Assembly: GCA_023404345.1 (NCBI GenBank)
Contig: JAEYCB010000070.1
Location: forward strand, 1-55,407
Direction: 5' to 3'
DNA length: 55,407 bases
Origin: Bacillota bacterium
GTDB taxonomy: Bacteria > Bacillota > Clostridia > Christensenellales > Aristaeellaceae
Below the pieces are notes generated by a model. The model saw nothing but the letters and a program-made list of their open reading frames with translations. It was not told where the DNA came from and ran no database searches. Shown here in pieces: positions 8,400-15,369 of the stretch. The translations under genes were made by a program, and so were the position numbers. Position 1 is the first letter of the stretch. Each line of letters begins with the position of its first letter.

Positions 8400-9863
8400 T
8401 CAGGGACGGACGAGAATATCTGTCCAGCCGTCTACCCTGCGCTGGCCGTAGTAGTCATCTCCTACAGCTACGACCGTACCGTCTGATTTCAATCCTACTG
8501 TGTGGTCGTATCCGGCGCTGATGGCCACAATATCCGTCCAACCATCTAAGTCGCATGGACCATCGTCATCTTCTTTGCCTAAATAGTAGTTGCTTCCTAC
8601 GGCTATGACCGTACCGTCTGATTTCAGTCCAACCGTGCGGGCGTGTCCGGCACTGATGGCCACGATGTCCGTCCAATCGTTCACATTGCATTCGCCGCTG
8701 ACGTTGGCTCCGGCAGCCACCACCGTGCCGTCTGATTTTAGCCCCACTATATGCTGATCCCCGGCGCTGATAGCTATAATGTCGCTCCAATTATATGCGC
8801 TGTACCGACCAGATGTTTTTGAGCCTGCAGTCACGACTGTCCCATCCGCCCTCAGTCCCACGGTGTAATCATCTCCTGCGCCGATAGCTATGATATTGTG
8901 CCAATCACCTATATTGCGCTGACCAGAGATATTTGAACCCATGGCTACGACTGTGCCGTTCGTCCGTAATCCAACTGTGTGGGTTTTTCCGGCCACGATA
9001 GCCACAATATTTGTCCAGTTGTCTACGGCACACTGCACATACGCATTCGAGCCCGTTGCCACGACTGTACCGTCTGCCTTCAACCCTACGGTATGAGATT
9101 CCCCGGCGCTGACAGCCACAATATTCCGCCATTCCTTCACCTCACATTGGTCTGAGTAATTTTCCCCTATGGCCACAACCGTGCCGTCAGCCTTTAGGCC
9201 AACCGTGTAATCCCTTCCGGCACTGATTGTATCCCGGACAGCGATCTCATCCCAAAGCGCACTGCTGCGTTTCTGGGCATCATCATGCCCCGCCGCGCGT
9301 TCATAGTATATGACCGCCTGGTACTTGTTCCCATCTGCCTCCGCTGCCTGGGCCATGCTGTAGTAGAGATCTACGGCCCGCGTCGCGGCGTCTTGATAAT
9401 TTCCCAAAGCTGCAAAGATTTCTGCAGCAGCGGCCTGATCTCCCGCTGTTAACAGCGCTTCCGCTTCACGATACTGCTTGGCAGGAAGAATAAATTTGAA
9501 GTTTATAAGAATAGCAGCAATAATAATCACAACTGCGGCGGAAAAAATCCACTTTCTCCTGATATCCCATTTTCTCTCCTTTTCTGCATATCGCTTTTCT
9601 GCTTCCTGGCATTGCTGCACATGCTCAGCGCTGTCTTTGTAATCCTTCAGTGCCTCAAAATTGTTGGCAAGGGTGCGAAAATGAGCGCTGCTTTTTGCTG
9701 AAGCCTGTATTTTGCAAAGGTTTTGATACTTTTCCTCACGTCGCGCATCAGCCTGGTTGTAAAGCGTCTCCACGCGGCGATCGCCTTCCTCCAGCACCTG
9801 CATACAGGCTTTGCGCGCTTCTGCCTCTGCCCGCTGATCGCGCTGTTCTGCCTGTGTACGAGC
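8400..9863 (-). CDS. RCC1-repeat half of the TIR protein (TM helix, TPR-like, seven RCC1-type repeats)
   Basis: This frame opens with a charged coiled coil (ARTQAEQRDQRAEAEARKACMQVLEE), has a transmembrane helix (KWIFSAAVVIIIAAILINFKFIL), a TPR-like region (AEALLTAGDQAAAAEIFAALGNYQDAA) and seven repeats of about 38 residues with the pattern SAGxxHTVGLKxDGTVVAxG..W..IVAI. These are the bacterial form of RCC1/BNR propeller blades, expected to fold into a seven-bladed beta-propeller outside the membrane. The nearest ATG is at 9803, but the coiled coil reads naturally through from the TIR frame if one G is restored near 9863. I treat it as the second half of the upstream gene. The first six repeats are evenly spaced; the sixth carries an insertion (YLGKEDDDGP). 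Confidence 0.85.
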   Translation of the reverse strand, partial: ARTQAEQRDQRAEAEARKACMQVLEEGDRRVETLYNQADARREEKYQNLCKIQASAKSSAHFRTLANNFEALKDYKDSAEHVQQCQEAEKRYAEKERKWDIRRKWIFSAAVVIIIAAILINFKFILPAKQYREAEALLTAGDQAAAAEIFAALGNYQDAATRAVDLYYSMAQAAEADGNKYQAVIYYERAAGHDDAQKRSSALWDEIAVRDTISAGRDYTVGLKADGTVVAIGENYSDQCEVKEWRNIVAVSAGESHTVGLKADGTVVATGSNAYVQCAVDNWTNIVAIVAGKTHTVGLRTNGTVVAMGSNISGQRNIGDWHNIIAIGAGDDYTVGLRADGTVVTAGSKTSGRYSAYNWSDIIAISAGDQHIVGLKSDGTVVAAGANVSGECNVNDWTDIVAISAGHARTVGLKSDGTVIAVGSNYYLGKEDDDGPCDLDGWTDIVAISAGYDHTVGLKSDGTVVAVGDDYYGQRRVDGWTDILVRP

Positions 9864-11299
9864 TCTTCCCAGCGTGATCCGGCATCCTGAATTTCCTTTT
9901 CCAGCGATTCTTTAAACTCACCCGCAGAGAATCTGCGCGCCTTTTGCAGATCACGGTCATCCTGAAGCAGCTGCTGATTTTTGCCCGCTGCCTTCTGCCA
10001 GTAACCCAGCACCGACAGATAGGGTTTGGGACGTGCATACTGCCCTTGAATGCTTTCAGCATATAAATAATCTGCAATGGCATATTTTTTTATGGCCTCG
10101 GCAATATGATCTTCGTATATCTGCGTCATTTGCCGGGATTCACTTTTTTCTCCTTCCTCCGCCTGCCGTATCTGCGCCAGCGTGTATTGCTCCAGATCCT
10201 TGTGCTTTACGCGGGCGAGAAACTTGCCGTAATAGGCTTCGGCCCATTCAGCGTTCATGTCCAGGGCACGGTCGAAAAATTCGTCCGCTGCCTGCCAGTC
10301 ACTATCCCCGATAGCCAGTTCGCCGCGCCTTAACAGCGCGGAGGGATTGGCCGTACCTTCACTTTGTAGCACTACCGTTTCATGCGTTTCCACAGGTTCC
10401 TTATCCGCGTCCAATACCTTGTCTATGCCGCGCACCAGGTCCTGCAAAAAGCCGATTTTGCTCATGTCGTAGGATTGCAATATGGAAAGCTGCTCCGGCA
10501 GGTCATAGGGGTCCATATCCCGGTAGCAGGGCAGTAACAGCCTGGAACGATCCCTGCGCATCAGCGACAAAAAGCGGCTCCATTCGTTTTTGACCCATAC
10601 GGCGTTGAAGTTATCAGCGCTGGTTCCTACCACTACCATCACCTTTGCTGAGTTCAGCGCCGCGAAAATGTACGGCTCATATTGCGCACCCGCTTTATCC
10701 TCCAGCGTGATGCGGGCAAAGAATACGCGCCATCCTTCTTCGGTAAGGCTGTAATAGATGTCCTGCGCCATCATGGAATCGCGGGTGCGGTTACCTTGCT
10801 CATCCGTTTCCTTGTAGCAGATGAATACGTCGAAGGGCTCCTCGTTCTGTGAAGTGGCAAGAATGGCCCGCTGTACATCGGCGATCCTGGCCGCCTCACG
10901 CTGGTACTGACGGCGGGTGATGCCGTCGGAATGGTCCAGCGCTGCCAGATAGTCCACATCCTCCAAAAAACTGTCAAAACTCATACGGTGGCAGGTAGGC
11001 AACCATTCGTAAGTTTCGGGGTCCTCTACATACTCGATGCCAAAGCGGCACAATGCGCAGCACCAGTGGGCCTCAGCGTCAGTTTCGTCCTCTTGGACAA
11101 TGCGTTCATATACCGCCAGTGCCTTATCAAATTCCCCGATACGGCGGAAGTGGTTTCCACGGTTGAAGGCAGCCGCCCGCTGTTCATCGTCAATTTTGGG
11201 AAGCGTCATAGTCGAGCCGCAGCTGTCGCAGGTGCCAAAAGTTTTATCCGGCGAAAGCTCGATGTCCCCGCCGCACATCTTGCATTTGATAATGGCCAT
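9647..11299 (-). CDS. Zinc-ribbon/TPR/TIR-domain protein (first half of split gene)
   Basis: TIR domains either assemble signalling complexes or cleave NAD+. Here a zinc ribbon (C6, C9, C24, C27) precedes a TPR-like segment (about 40-75) and a TIR domain (about 155-290) beginning EPFDVFICYKETDE. The segment RVFFARITLEDKAGAQYEPY places a glutamate (E208) where SARM1-type NADases have their catalytic Glu. A second TPR-like part (320-360) and helical region follow. From about residue 480 the sequence turns implausible (RQKRAKPVCRCWRKAIAAWRR), while the overlapping frame continues a sensible coiled coil; one lost G near 9863 explains both. The start ATG lies two bases after the ribbon-helix-helix gene. 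Whether the TIR has NADase activity is inference. Confidence 0.9.
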   Translation of the reverse strand: MAIIKCKMCGGDIELSPDKTFGTCDSCGSTMTLPKIDDEQRAAAFNRGNHFRRIGEFDKALAVYERIVQEDETDAEAHWCCALCRFGIEYVEDPETYEWLPTCHRMSFDSFLEDVDYLAALDHSDGITRRQYQREAARIADVQRAILATSQNEEPFDVFICYKETDEQGNRTRDSMMAQDIYYSLTEEGWRVFFARITLEDKAGAQYEPYIFAALNSAKVMVVVGTSADNFNAVWVKNEWSRFLSLMRRDRSRLLLPCYRDMDPYDLPEQLSILQSYDMSKIGFLQDLVRGIDKVLDADKEPVETHETVVLQSEGTANPSALLRRGELAIGDSDWQAADEFFDRALDMNAEWAEAYYGKFLARVKHKDLEQYTLAQIRQAEEGEKSESRQMTQIYEDHIAEAIKKYAIADYLYAESIQGQYARPKPYLSVLGYWQKAAGKNQQLLQDDRDLQKARRFSAGEFKESLEKEIQDAGSRWEELVHRQNSAISGQRQKRAKPVCRCWRKAIAAWRRFTTRLMRDVRKSIKTFAKYRLQQKAALIFAPLPTILRH

Positions 11300-11301
11300 A
11301 G

Positions 11302-11523
11302 CTACTCTTCCTCCTGGTTGTACTTTGACTGGGGAATATCCAAATGCTCCAGAGCGAACTCCAATGCCAGAGAAATCAACTCGTTGCGGGTTCGGCCGGC
11401 TTTTTTTGCAGCTTCATCCAACGCCTTCAACATATCACGCGGTATACGCACGGACACCACGGTGGAAGTAGCTGAATACTTCCTGGGTGTCAACTGAAAT
11501 TTCGGGATGTTTGGCTTTTCCAA
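11302..11523 (-). CDS. Ribbon-helix-helix (CopG/Arc-type) regulator
   Basis: A 73-residue protein whose middle (about 20-62) has the MetJ/Arc ribbon-helix-helix pattern: a short strand TVVSVRIPRDM, then helices LKALDEAAKKAGR and RNELISLALEFALEHL. Such dimers bind DNA through the strand. The apparent start is TTG at 11523, with GAAAGGATGTG about ten bases upstream. It is the first gene of the TIR/RCC1/SPFH operon and is separated from the TIR gene by two bases, so it is likely the operon's own regulator, like the antitoxin-type repressors of many accessory loci. There is no adjoining toxin-like gene. Confidence 0.82.
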   Translation of the reverse strand: MEKPNIPKFQLTPRKYSATSTVVSVRIPRDMLKALDEAAKKAGRTRNELISLALEFALEHLDIPQSKYNQEEE

Positions 11524-12053
11524 TACTAATTTTCACATCCTTTCAATTATGTTGAGCGTAATACAAATGTATTCAGGAGTCAAGAGAGGTACGTCAGACT
11601 TTCTTCTAGATTTTACTGCTGCGAACGACCTAAATATCTGGAGAAAGGTTATCGCTGTTATAAAAATCAAAAGCCCTGGTATTTGCCAGGGGAAGAGTGA
11701 ACAGTTATTTGTTTAAAGTAAACGAGGATAACGTATAGAGGGTTAAAGAGCCCCAGAACGTTTTTTAGAGTTTCGGTGGCTTTTGGATAGTGAAGGCTAC
11801 TTCTCACACAGCTGAGTCGCCCTTTGACTTATCAAGCTGTTTGCCCCCAGACCCGAACCGCGCTGATGAAAACCACCAATCAGATACGAGAAAATCCCGT
11901 GCAGATTACGGCGTCCTGATCAGAGAGGCACTTGGGATGCAATGGCGGAGGGCACCCAAGAAAGCGAATGTGGACGGCGCACGCAATGGCTATCATTGTG
12001 TGTGCCCACTTTTGTGCCCACCCGAAGCCAAAGTGGACGTGAGGCTTATGAGC
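11524..12053 (+). other. Gene-poor stretch beside tRNA-Val
   Basis: About 530 bp with no coding sequence I can support on either strand. The one structured element is a hairpin CCCTGG-N6-CCAGGG at 11674-11691; on the minus strand it is followed by CTTTTGATTTTT, which would terminate leftward transcription. Position next to a tRNA gene suits a worn-out integration site, but I see no integrase remnant and no repeated tRNA 3' end. Confidence 0.5.
11561..11583 (-). promoter_or_regulatory. Weak promoter candidate for the RHH/TIR/SPFH operon
   Basis: On the minus strand TTGACT (11578-11583) is followed after 17 bp by TACGCT, a poor -10. The placement, about 35 bp before the RHH start codon, is right, but the -10 is weak. 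The region could also be where the RHH protein binds. Confidence 0.3.
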
Positions 12054-12087
12054 ATAAAAAAGAAACCCTTGAAAATCAAGGGTTTCA
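12054..12087 (-). terminator. Intrinsic terminator of tRNA-Val
   Basis: Reading leftward, GAAACCCTTGA pairs perfectly with TCAAGGGTTTC around a TTT loop, followed by TTTTTTA. It begins a few bases after the tRNA CCA end. Confidence 0.88.
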
Positions 12088-12089
12088 AG

Positions 12090-12166
12090 TGGTGGGATTA
12101 GTAGGGCTCGAACCTATGACCTCCACGATGTCAACGTGGCGCTCTAACCAACTGAGCTATAATCCC
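12090..12166 (-). tRNA. tRNA-Val (anticodon GAC)
   Basis: A full cloverleaf on the minus strand: acceptor GGGATTA paired with TAATCCC, discriminator A and genome-encoded CCA; D-arm AGCTCAGTTGGTTAGAGC; anticodon stem CCACG/CGTGG with loop TTGACAT giving anticodon GAC (reads GUU/GUC); and a T-arm with GGTTCGAGCC. It has a strong promoter and its own terminator, so it is a single-gene unit. Confidence 0.97.
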
Positions 12167-12209
12167 ATGTTTCTGTGACGTACAAACCAGACCCGTCACA
12201 ACGTCGATC

Positions 12210-12238
12210 ATTATACCATAAAAGAGAAAATAGGTCAA
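12210..12238 (-). promoter_or_regulatory. Promoter of tRNA-Val
   Basis: On the minus strand TTGACC (12233-12238), a 17-bp spacer and TATAAT (12210-12215) lie about 44 bp upstream of the tRNA 5' end. Confidence 0.85.
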
Positions 12239-12458
12239 TAGATATTCTCGATTTCTTGGACTTGGCTGTTTAACGCTTTAGATTGAAAAGGGAAGAAGAT
12301 AATCAGAAGCCTAACCCCAAAGACGGATGAACCATCGGTTGGCCCTGTAACGGTGTGCCTGTAGTGGCGTGCCAGAGAGATAAAATCCCATTTGGGGAAC
12401 GAAACGGAAGGAAAATGTATTATAACGTAATTTGCCCGTCCCCTTTGGAGCATATGCA
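12239..12458 (+). other. Intergenic stretch between tRNA-Val promoter and PH-domain gene
   Basis: About 220 bp in which I see no coding region, hairpin or repeat. It lies between the tRNA promoter (minus) and the PH-gene promoter (plus). Confidence 0.4.
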
Positions 12459-12486
12459 TTGACAAAAATCACCGATATGCTACAAT
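12459..12486 (+). promoter_or_regulatory. Promoter of the PH-domain gene
   Basis: TTGACA (12459-12464), a 16-bp spacer and TACAAT (12481-12486), about 55 bp upstream of the start codon. Confidence 0.75.
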
Positions 12487-12539
12487 GAAAGCAGGGCGAG
12501 CGGTTGTGGCCGGGAATGCCCGGAAAGAAGGGAACAAGA

Positions 12540-12956
12540 ATGCGAAACGGTGAAATCTCGGTAGATATTGCATCTGAGCCGCTTCTGTGGAAAGACAAAA
12601 AACGTATTTTGGGATTGGCGATTTCCTTTACACGATATGAGCTGACTGAAAGCCGGCTGCTGGTGAAAACGGGCCTGCTGAATATTCGGGAGGAGGAGTT
12701 GCGGCTGTTCCGGGTGAGGGACCTGTCCACGCAGGAGTCCTTGCTGGATCGCCTGTTTGGCGTGGGGTCCATCGTGCTGCATACATCAGATGCGACCTCT
12801 CCAACGCTGAAAATTCAGCATGTAAAAAACAGCATGAAGGTTAAGGAACTGATTTCGGCGCAGGTAGAGGAAGCACGTTTGAAGAACCGCGTGCGCTCCA
12901 TGGAGGTAAGCGATAACGCTTGCGAGGATGAGCTGTGCGACGACGGTCACGAATGA
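12540..12956 (+). CDS. Bacterial PH-domain protein (YdbT/bPH2-like)
   Basis: A 138-residue single-domain protein. The run EPLLWKDKKRILGLAISFTRYELTESRLLVKTGLLNIREEELRLFRVRDLSTQESLLDRLFGVGSIVLHTSD is typical of the bacterial PH-like (bPH2/DUF304) domain: a strand-rich fold, Y-x-L-T-x-x-R-L in the third strand and L-x-R-[IV]-x-D in the fourth. Unlike YdbT it has no membrane helices. The role of these domains is poorly known; scaffolding is the usual guess. The ATG at 12540 is chosen because GAAGGGA lies eight bases upstream; an earlier in-frame ATG at 12504 has none. It is monocistronic, with its own promoter and a strong hairpin downstream. Confidence 0.82.
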   Translation: MRNGEISVDIASEPLLWKDKKRILGLAISFTRYELTESRLLVKTGLLNIREEELRLFRVRDLSTQESLLDRLFGVGSIVLHTSDATSPTLKIQHVKNSMKVKELISAQVEEARLKNRVRSMEVSDNACEDELCDDGHE

Positions 12957-12999
12957 GCGGAGCTGTTTGAAAAATGCCATAGAATCTTTTCTGATATGC

Positions 13000-13034
13000 G
13001 AGCGGTGGATCGTGATCCACCGCTCTTGCATTTC
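13000..13034 (+). terminator. Hairpin terminator after the PH-domain gene
   Basis: A perfect 12-bp stem (GAGCGGTGGATC / GATCCACCGCTC) with a two-base loop, followed by TTGCATTTC. The tail is only moderately T-rich. Confidence 0.65.
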
Positions 13035-13048
13035 AAAAAGAAAGGAAA

Positions 13049-13064
13049 TGTCATTCGCTTGACA
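13049..13064 (+). promoter_or_regulatory. LacI-type operator over the -35 of the esterase/MBL unit
   Basis: TGTCATTCGCTTGACA: 5-bp inverted arms TGTCA/TGACA and a central CG, the hallmark of LacI/GalR-family sites. Its right arm is the -35 hexamer itself. The same arms and centre occur at 15281-15296, in the same position relative to that promoter. Confidence 0.65.
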
Positions 13065-13087
13065 TTTTTTCGTGCCTTCGTTATACT
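13059..13087 (+). promoter_or_regulatory. Promoter of the esterase/MBL unit
   Basis: TTGACA (13059-13064), a 17-bp spacer and TATACT (13082-13087), about 48 bp before the start codon; the -35 is embedded in the operator. Confidence 0.8.
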
Positions 13088-13135
13088 ACCCACAAACAGC
13101 CCAAACCATAGTTTGATGAAAGATGAGGGTATATA

Positions 13136-14188
13136 ATGATGAAAGCAAACGCTTCTTTTCAGCAGGCCACAGCATTTCAGATGATTCCGTCAGAGGAGGG
13201 CGTGTTTTTTGAACCGGATGGGCGTACACGCTTTTGCCTGAAGGCACCAAACGCAGCCAGCCTTGCGGTTAGTCTGCCCGGCGGCCCCTGCTGGCCGTTG
13301 AAAAAAGATGAAGATGGATGCTGGCACGCCACATTGGATCTGGAGGGTGGCTTTCGCTATATAGATATCATCATGGATGGGGAAACGGTGCTGTTGCCCC
13401 GGCTGCCCATTGGATTCGGCTGTTCGCGTACTATCAACTTTCTGGATGTACCTTTTGAGGGTGATGAGTTTTATCAGCTGCAGGATGTGCCGCACGGATA
13501 TGTAGCGCGCCATTATTATCCTTCCAGGGTGACGGGCCGTACCGAGAGCTGCCTGATCTATTGTCCGCCGGGAAGCGAAGGACGGGCGCTGCCGACTCTT
13601 TATCTGCAGCACGGTCTTGGAGAAAACGAAACAGGATGGGTTTATCAGGGACGTGTGAATTTCATTATGGATAACCTGCTGGCGCAGGGGAAGGTGCAGC
13701 CTATGCGCATTGTGATGGGCAACGGCATGGTGCAGATCAACGGCGGGGTGAGTACCAGTGCGTTTCCTCAAGTGCTTGTGCAGGATCTGATTCCATATGT
13801 GGACAGGGTGTATCCTGCGCTGGAGGGAAAATGGAATCGTGCGGTTGCAGGCCTGTCCATGGGCAGCATGCACGCCAGCGCAGCTTCAATGACACATCCG
13901 GAGCTGTTTGGCTATGTGGGTCTGTTCAGCGGCTTTCTGCGCATGCTGTGGGAGAACGAGCAGCCGCATCTGAAAGCCTTGGACGATCCGGAGTCATTTG
14001 CACGCAACTATCGCGTATTTTTCCGTGCCATGGGCAAACGGGATGAATTCTTTCCCGTCTTTGAAGAGGATGATCAATTGCTGGAGCGCAAGGGCGTGCG
14101 CGTGATGCGAAAGTTATATGCCGGGGCGCATGAATGGCAGGTGTGGCGGGAATGCGCGCGCGATTTCCTGCCGCTATTGTTTCGCTGA
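13136..14188 (+). CDS. CE1-type carbohydrate esterase with N-terminal E-set domain
   Basis: A 350-residue alpha/beta-hydrolase of the feruloyl/acetyl-xylan esterase type. Residues about 20-115 form an early-set/CBM48-like domain (TRFCLKAPNAASLAVSLPGG..GFRYIDIIMDGE), common in Bacteroidetes and Clostridia CE1 enzymes. The catalytic domain has LYLQHGLGENETGW (oxyanion region) and the nucleophile elbow GLSMG with S241; the terminal AGAHEWQVWR supplies the likely catalytic H332. No signal peptide is visible, so it acts in the cytoplasm on imported acylated sugars. It is followed nine bases later by an MBL hydrolase and shares a LacI-type operator with the importer operon. The acyl group removed cannot be read from sequence. 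Confidence 0.88.
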   Translation: MMKANASFQQATAFQMIPSEEGVFFEPDGRTRFCLKAPNAASLAVSLPGGPCWPLKKDEDGCWHATLDLEGGFRYIDIIMDGETVLLPRLPIGFGCSRTINFLDVPFEGDEFYQLQDVPHGYVARHYYPSRVTGRTESCLIYCPPGSEGRALPTLYLQHGLGENETGWVYQGRVNFIMDNLLAQGKVQPMRIVMGNGMVQINGGVSTSAFPQVLVQDLIPYVDRVYPALEGKWNRAVAGLSMGSMHASAASMTHPELFGYVGLFSGFLRMLWENEQPHLKALDDPESFARNYRVFFRAMGKRDEFFPVFEEDDQLLERKGVRVMRKLYAGAHEWQVWRECARDFLPLLFR

Positions 14189-14197
14189 TGTGGGGGA

Positions 14198-14974
14198 ATG
14201 GGCGTGGAAAAACTAAGAGAGGGCCTGTGGCGTCTGAACGATGCGGCGGATTGTACAGCCTATCTGGCGGTTGGCCTGAAACGTGCATATATGATTGACA
14301 CTGGCATGGGACTGATGCCGCTGATGCCTCAGATTCGTGCTTTGACGGATTTGCCTGTGGAATTGTTGCTGACCCACGCACATCCGGACCATTTTGCTGC
14401 GGCGGGCGAATTTGAGCACGTTTGGCTTTGCGAAGATGATCGTGAAATCCTGGCATGCGCAGAGCCGTTGTGCCGCCGCTTTGGGGTGCCGCTTCTTACC
14501 CCGGAACGTGTGAGCTTCTTCAGGAATGGAGCCGGCTTTGATGCTGGTGGCGTGTGCCTGAAGGCGCTGCAGTTGCCGGGGCATACGCCGGGTTCCTGTG
14601 CCTTTGGCATACCGCAGTGGAGGGAACTGCTTACCGGAGACGCGATTGGCAGCGGTGATATTGTGCTGATGACCTTGCCGGGCGCGCTGAGCGTATCGGC
14701 CTACTGCGCGTCGCTGGAACGCTTTGTGGAGCAGACAAAAGACTATGCGGAGGTCGAGTGGCGCGGCGGGCACTGTGGCCAGGCAGGGACGCCAGGAAGC
14801 CCGGACTATCATCCTCCATGCATGCGTGTGGCGCTAGACATGATTGAGCTTTGCAAACGCCTGCTGGCCCGACAAATTTGCGGGGAAGCTGTAGATGAAC
14901 CCAATGCGTCCGGTGGCCGGGCGCTGCGGGTGCGCTGGGGTACGGCGGGCATGGTGTATACTACTGTGGAATAA
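14198..14974 (+). CDS. Metallo-beta-lactamase-fold hydrolase
   Basis: A 258-residue MBL-fold enzyme, probably binding two metal ions. The signature THAHPDHF (H60, H62, D64, H65) is intact; GHTPGS gives the third-site histidine (H128) and LLTGDAIG the bridging D147. This family hydrolyses thioesters, lactones and phosphodiesters, so the substrate is open; next to an esterase, a sugar lactone or acyl thioester is plausible. Spacing from the esterase gene is nine bases. The ATG at 14198 sits one base from GGGGGA; GTG at 14204 is better spaced and may be the true start. A terminator follows at 15032. Confidence 0.88.
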   Translation: MGVEKLREGLWRLNDAADCTAYLAVGLKRAYMIDTGMGLMPLMPQIRALTDLPVELLLTHAHPDHFAAAGEFEHVWLCEDDREILACAEPLCRRFGVPLLTPERVSFFRNGAGFDAGGVCLKALQLPGHTPGSCAFGIPQWRELLTGDAIGSGDIVLMTLPGALSVSAYCASLERFVEQTKDYAEVEWRGGHCGQAGTPGSPDYHPPCMRVALDMIELCKRLLARQICGEAVDEPNASGGRALRVRWGTAGMVYTTVE

Positions 14975-15031
14975 AGAGAAACGCACGGATAGCGGGGATG
15001 TACGGTTTTGGCGGCTATAGGGTAGATGATA

Positions 15032-15061
15032 AGGCGCAGGGCTTGGTTCCTGCGTTTTTTC
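15032..15061 (+). terminator. Intrinsic terminator after the MBL gene
   Basis: CGCAGG pairs with CCTGCG around an 8-base loop, followed by TTTTTT. It ends the esterase/MBL unit. Confidence 0.75.
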
Positions 15062-15280
15062 GTGGTATCGTAATCCCGGGGTGTGAGGCGGGAACGCACA
15101 GAACATAGGTTGGCATTATCTAAATGCTATGCTTTGCAGGACACATGCATGGAGGAGAAAAAGGACAAACGGTTGCACTTTGATATGAATGAAAATAAAG
15201 TTTTTTGTGGAAAACTATGCGCTCTGACGATTTAAGATGGAGTATTCGACAATGTTAAGAGCTTTTTTTCCATTTTATTA
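15062..15280 (+). other. Regulatory intergenic region upstream of the importer operon
   Basis: No convincing gene. A 28-codon frame at 15150-15236 has only a weak ribosome site and is probably chance. It contains the auxiliary operator-like sequence at 15163-15178. Confidence 0.5.
15163..15178 (+). promoter_or_regulatory. Auxiliary LacI operator-like site
   Basis: Contains CAAACGGTTG, a 10-base match to the centre of the main operator at 15281-15296, with diverged outer arms (GGA.. and ..CAC). The two centres are about 118 bp apart, near 11 helical turns, which would put them on the same DNA face and allow looping. Confidence 0.5.
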
Positions 15281-15296
15281 TGTCAAACGGTTGACA
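15281..15296 (+). promoter_or_regulatory. Main LacI-type operator of the sugar-uptake operon
   Basis: TGTCAAACGGTTGACA: six-base inverted arms TGTCAA/TTGACA with central CG. The right arm coincides with the -35 hexamer, so a bound repressor would exclude RNA polymerase. The LacI gene at 18461-19441 is the obvious ligand. Confidence 0.75.
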
Positions 15297-15319
15297 TTAA
15301 ATGAAGCCGATGGTATACT
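15291..15319 (+). promoter_or_regulatory. Promoter of the sugar ABC importer operon
   Basis: TTGACA (15291-15296), a 17-bp spacer and TATACT (15314-15319), about 50 bp upstream of the substrate-binding protein start. Confidence 0.85.
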
Positions 15320-15369
15320 TGTCTCAATCCGTAAGGAACGGAAATTTGAATCGAAAGGGAGACCCAAAC

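Noticed and set aside
8400..9240. RCC1-coding repeats considered as a CRISPR or non-coding repeat array
   Set aside because: The repeats are about 114 bp, stay in one open frame, vary mainly at third positions and encode a regular protein motif.
11790..12178. Plus-strand frames running through the tRNA gene region
   Set aside because: Their ends are translations of the tRNA-Val complement and its terminator, a well-known artefact; no ribosome site or domain is seen.
13000..13025. Perfect palindrome after the PH gene as a regulator binding site
   Set aside because: The 12-bp stem with two-base loop directly after a stop codon is better explained as a terminator hairpin.
15150..15236. A 28-codon frame upstream of the importer operon
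   Set aside because: Weak ribosome site, no similarity I can see, and the segment contains the auxiliary operator instead.
15301..15369. Longer start for the solute-binding protein
   Set aside because: This stretch carries the -10 box and the leader; the signal peptide and ribosome site point to ATG 15370.
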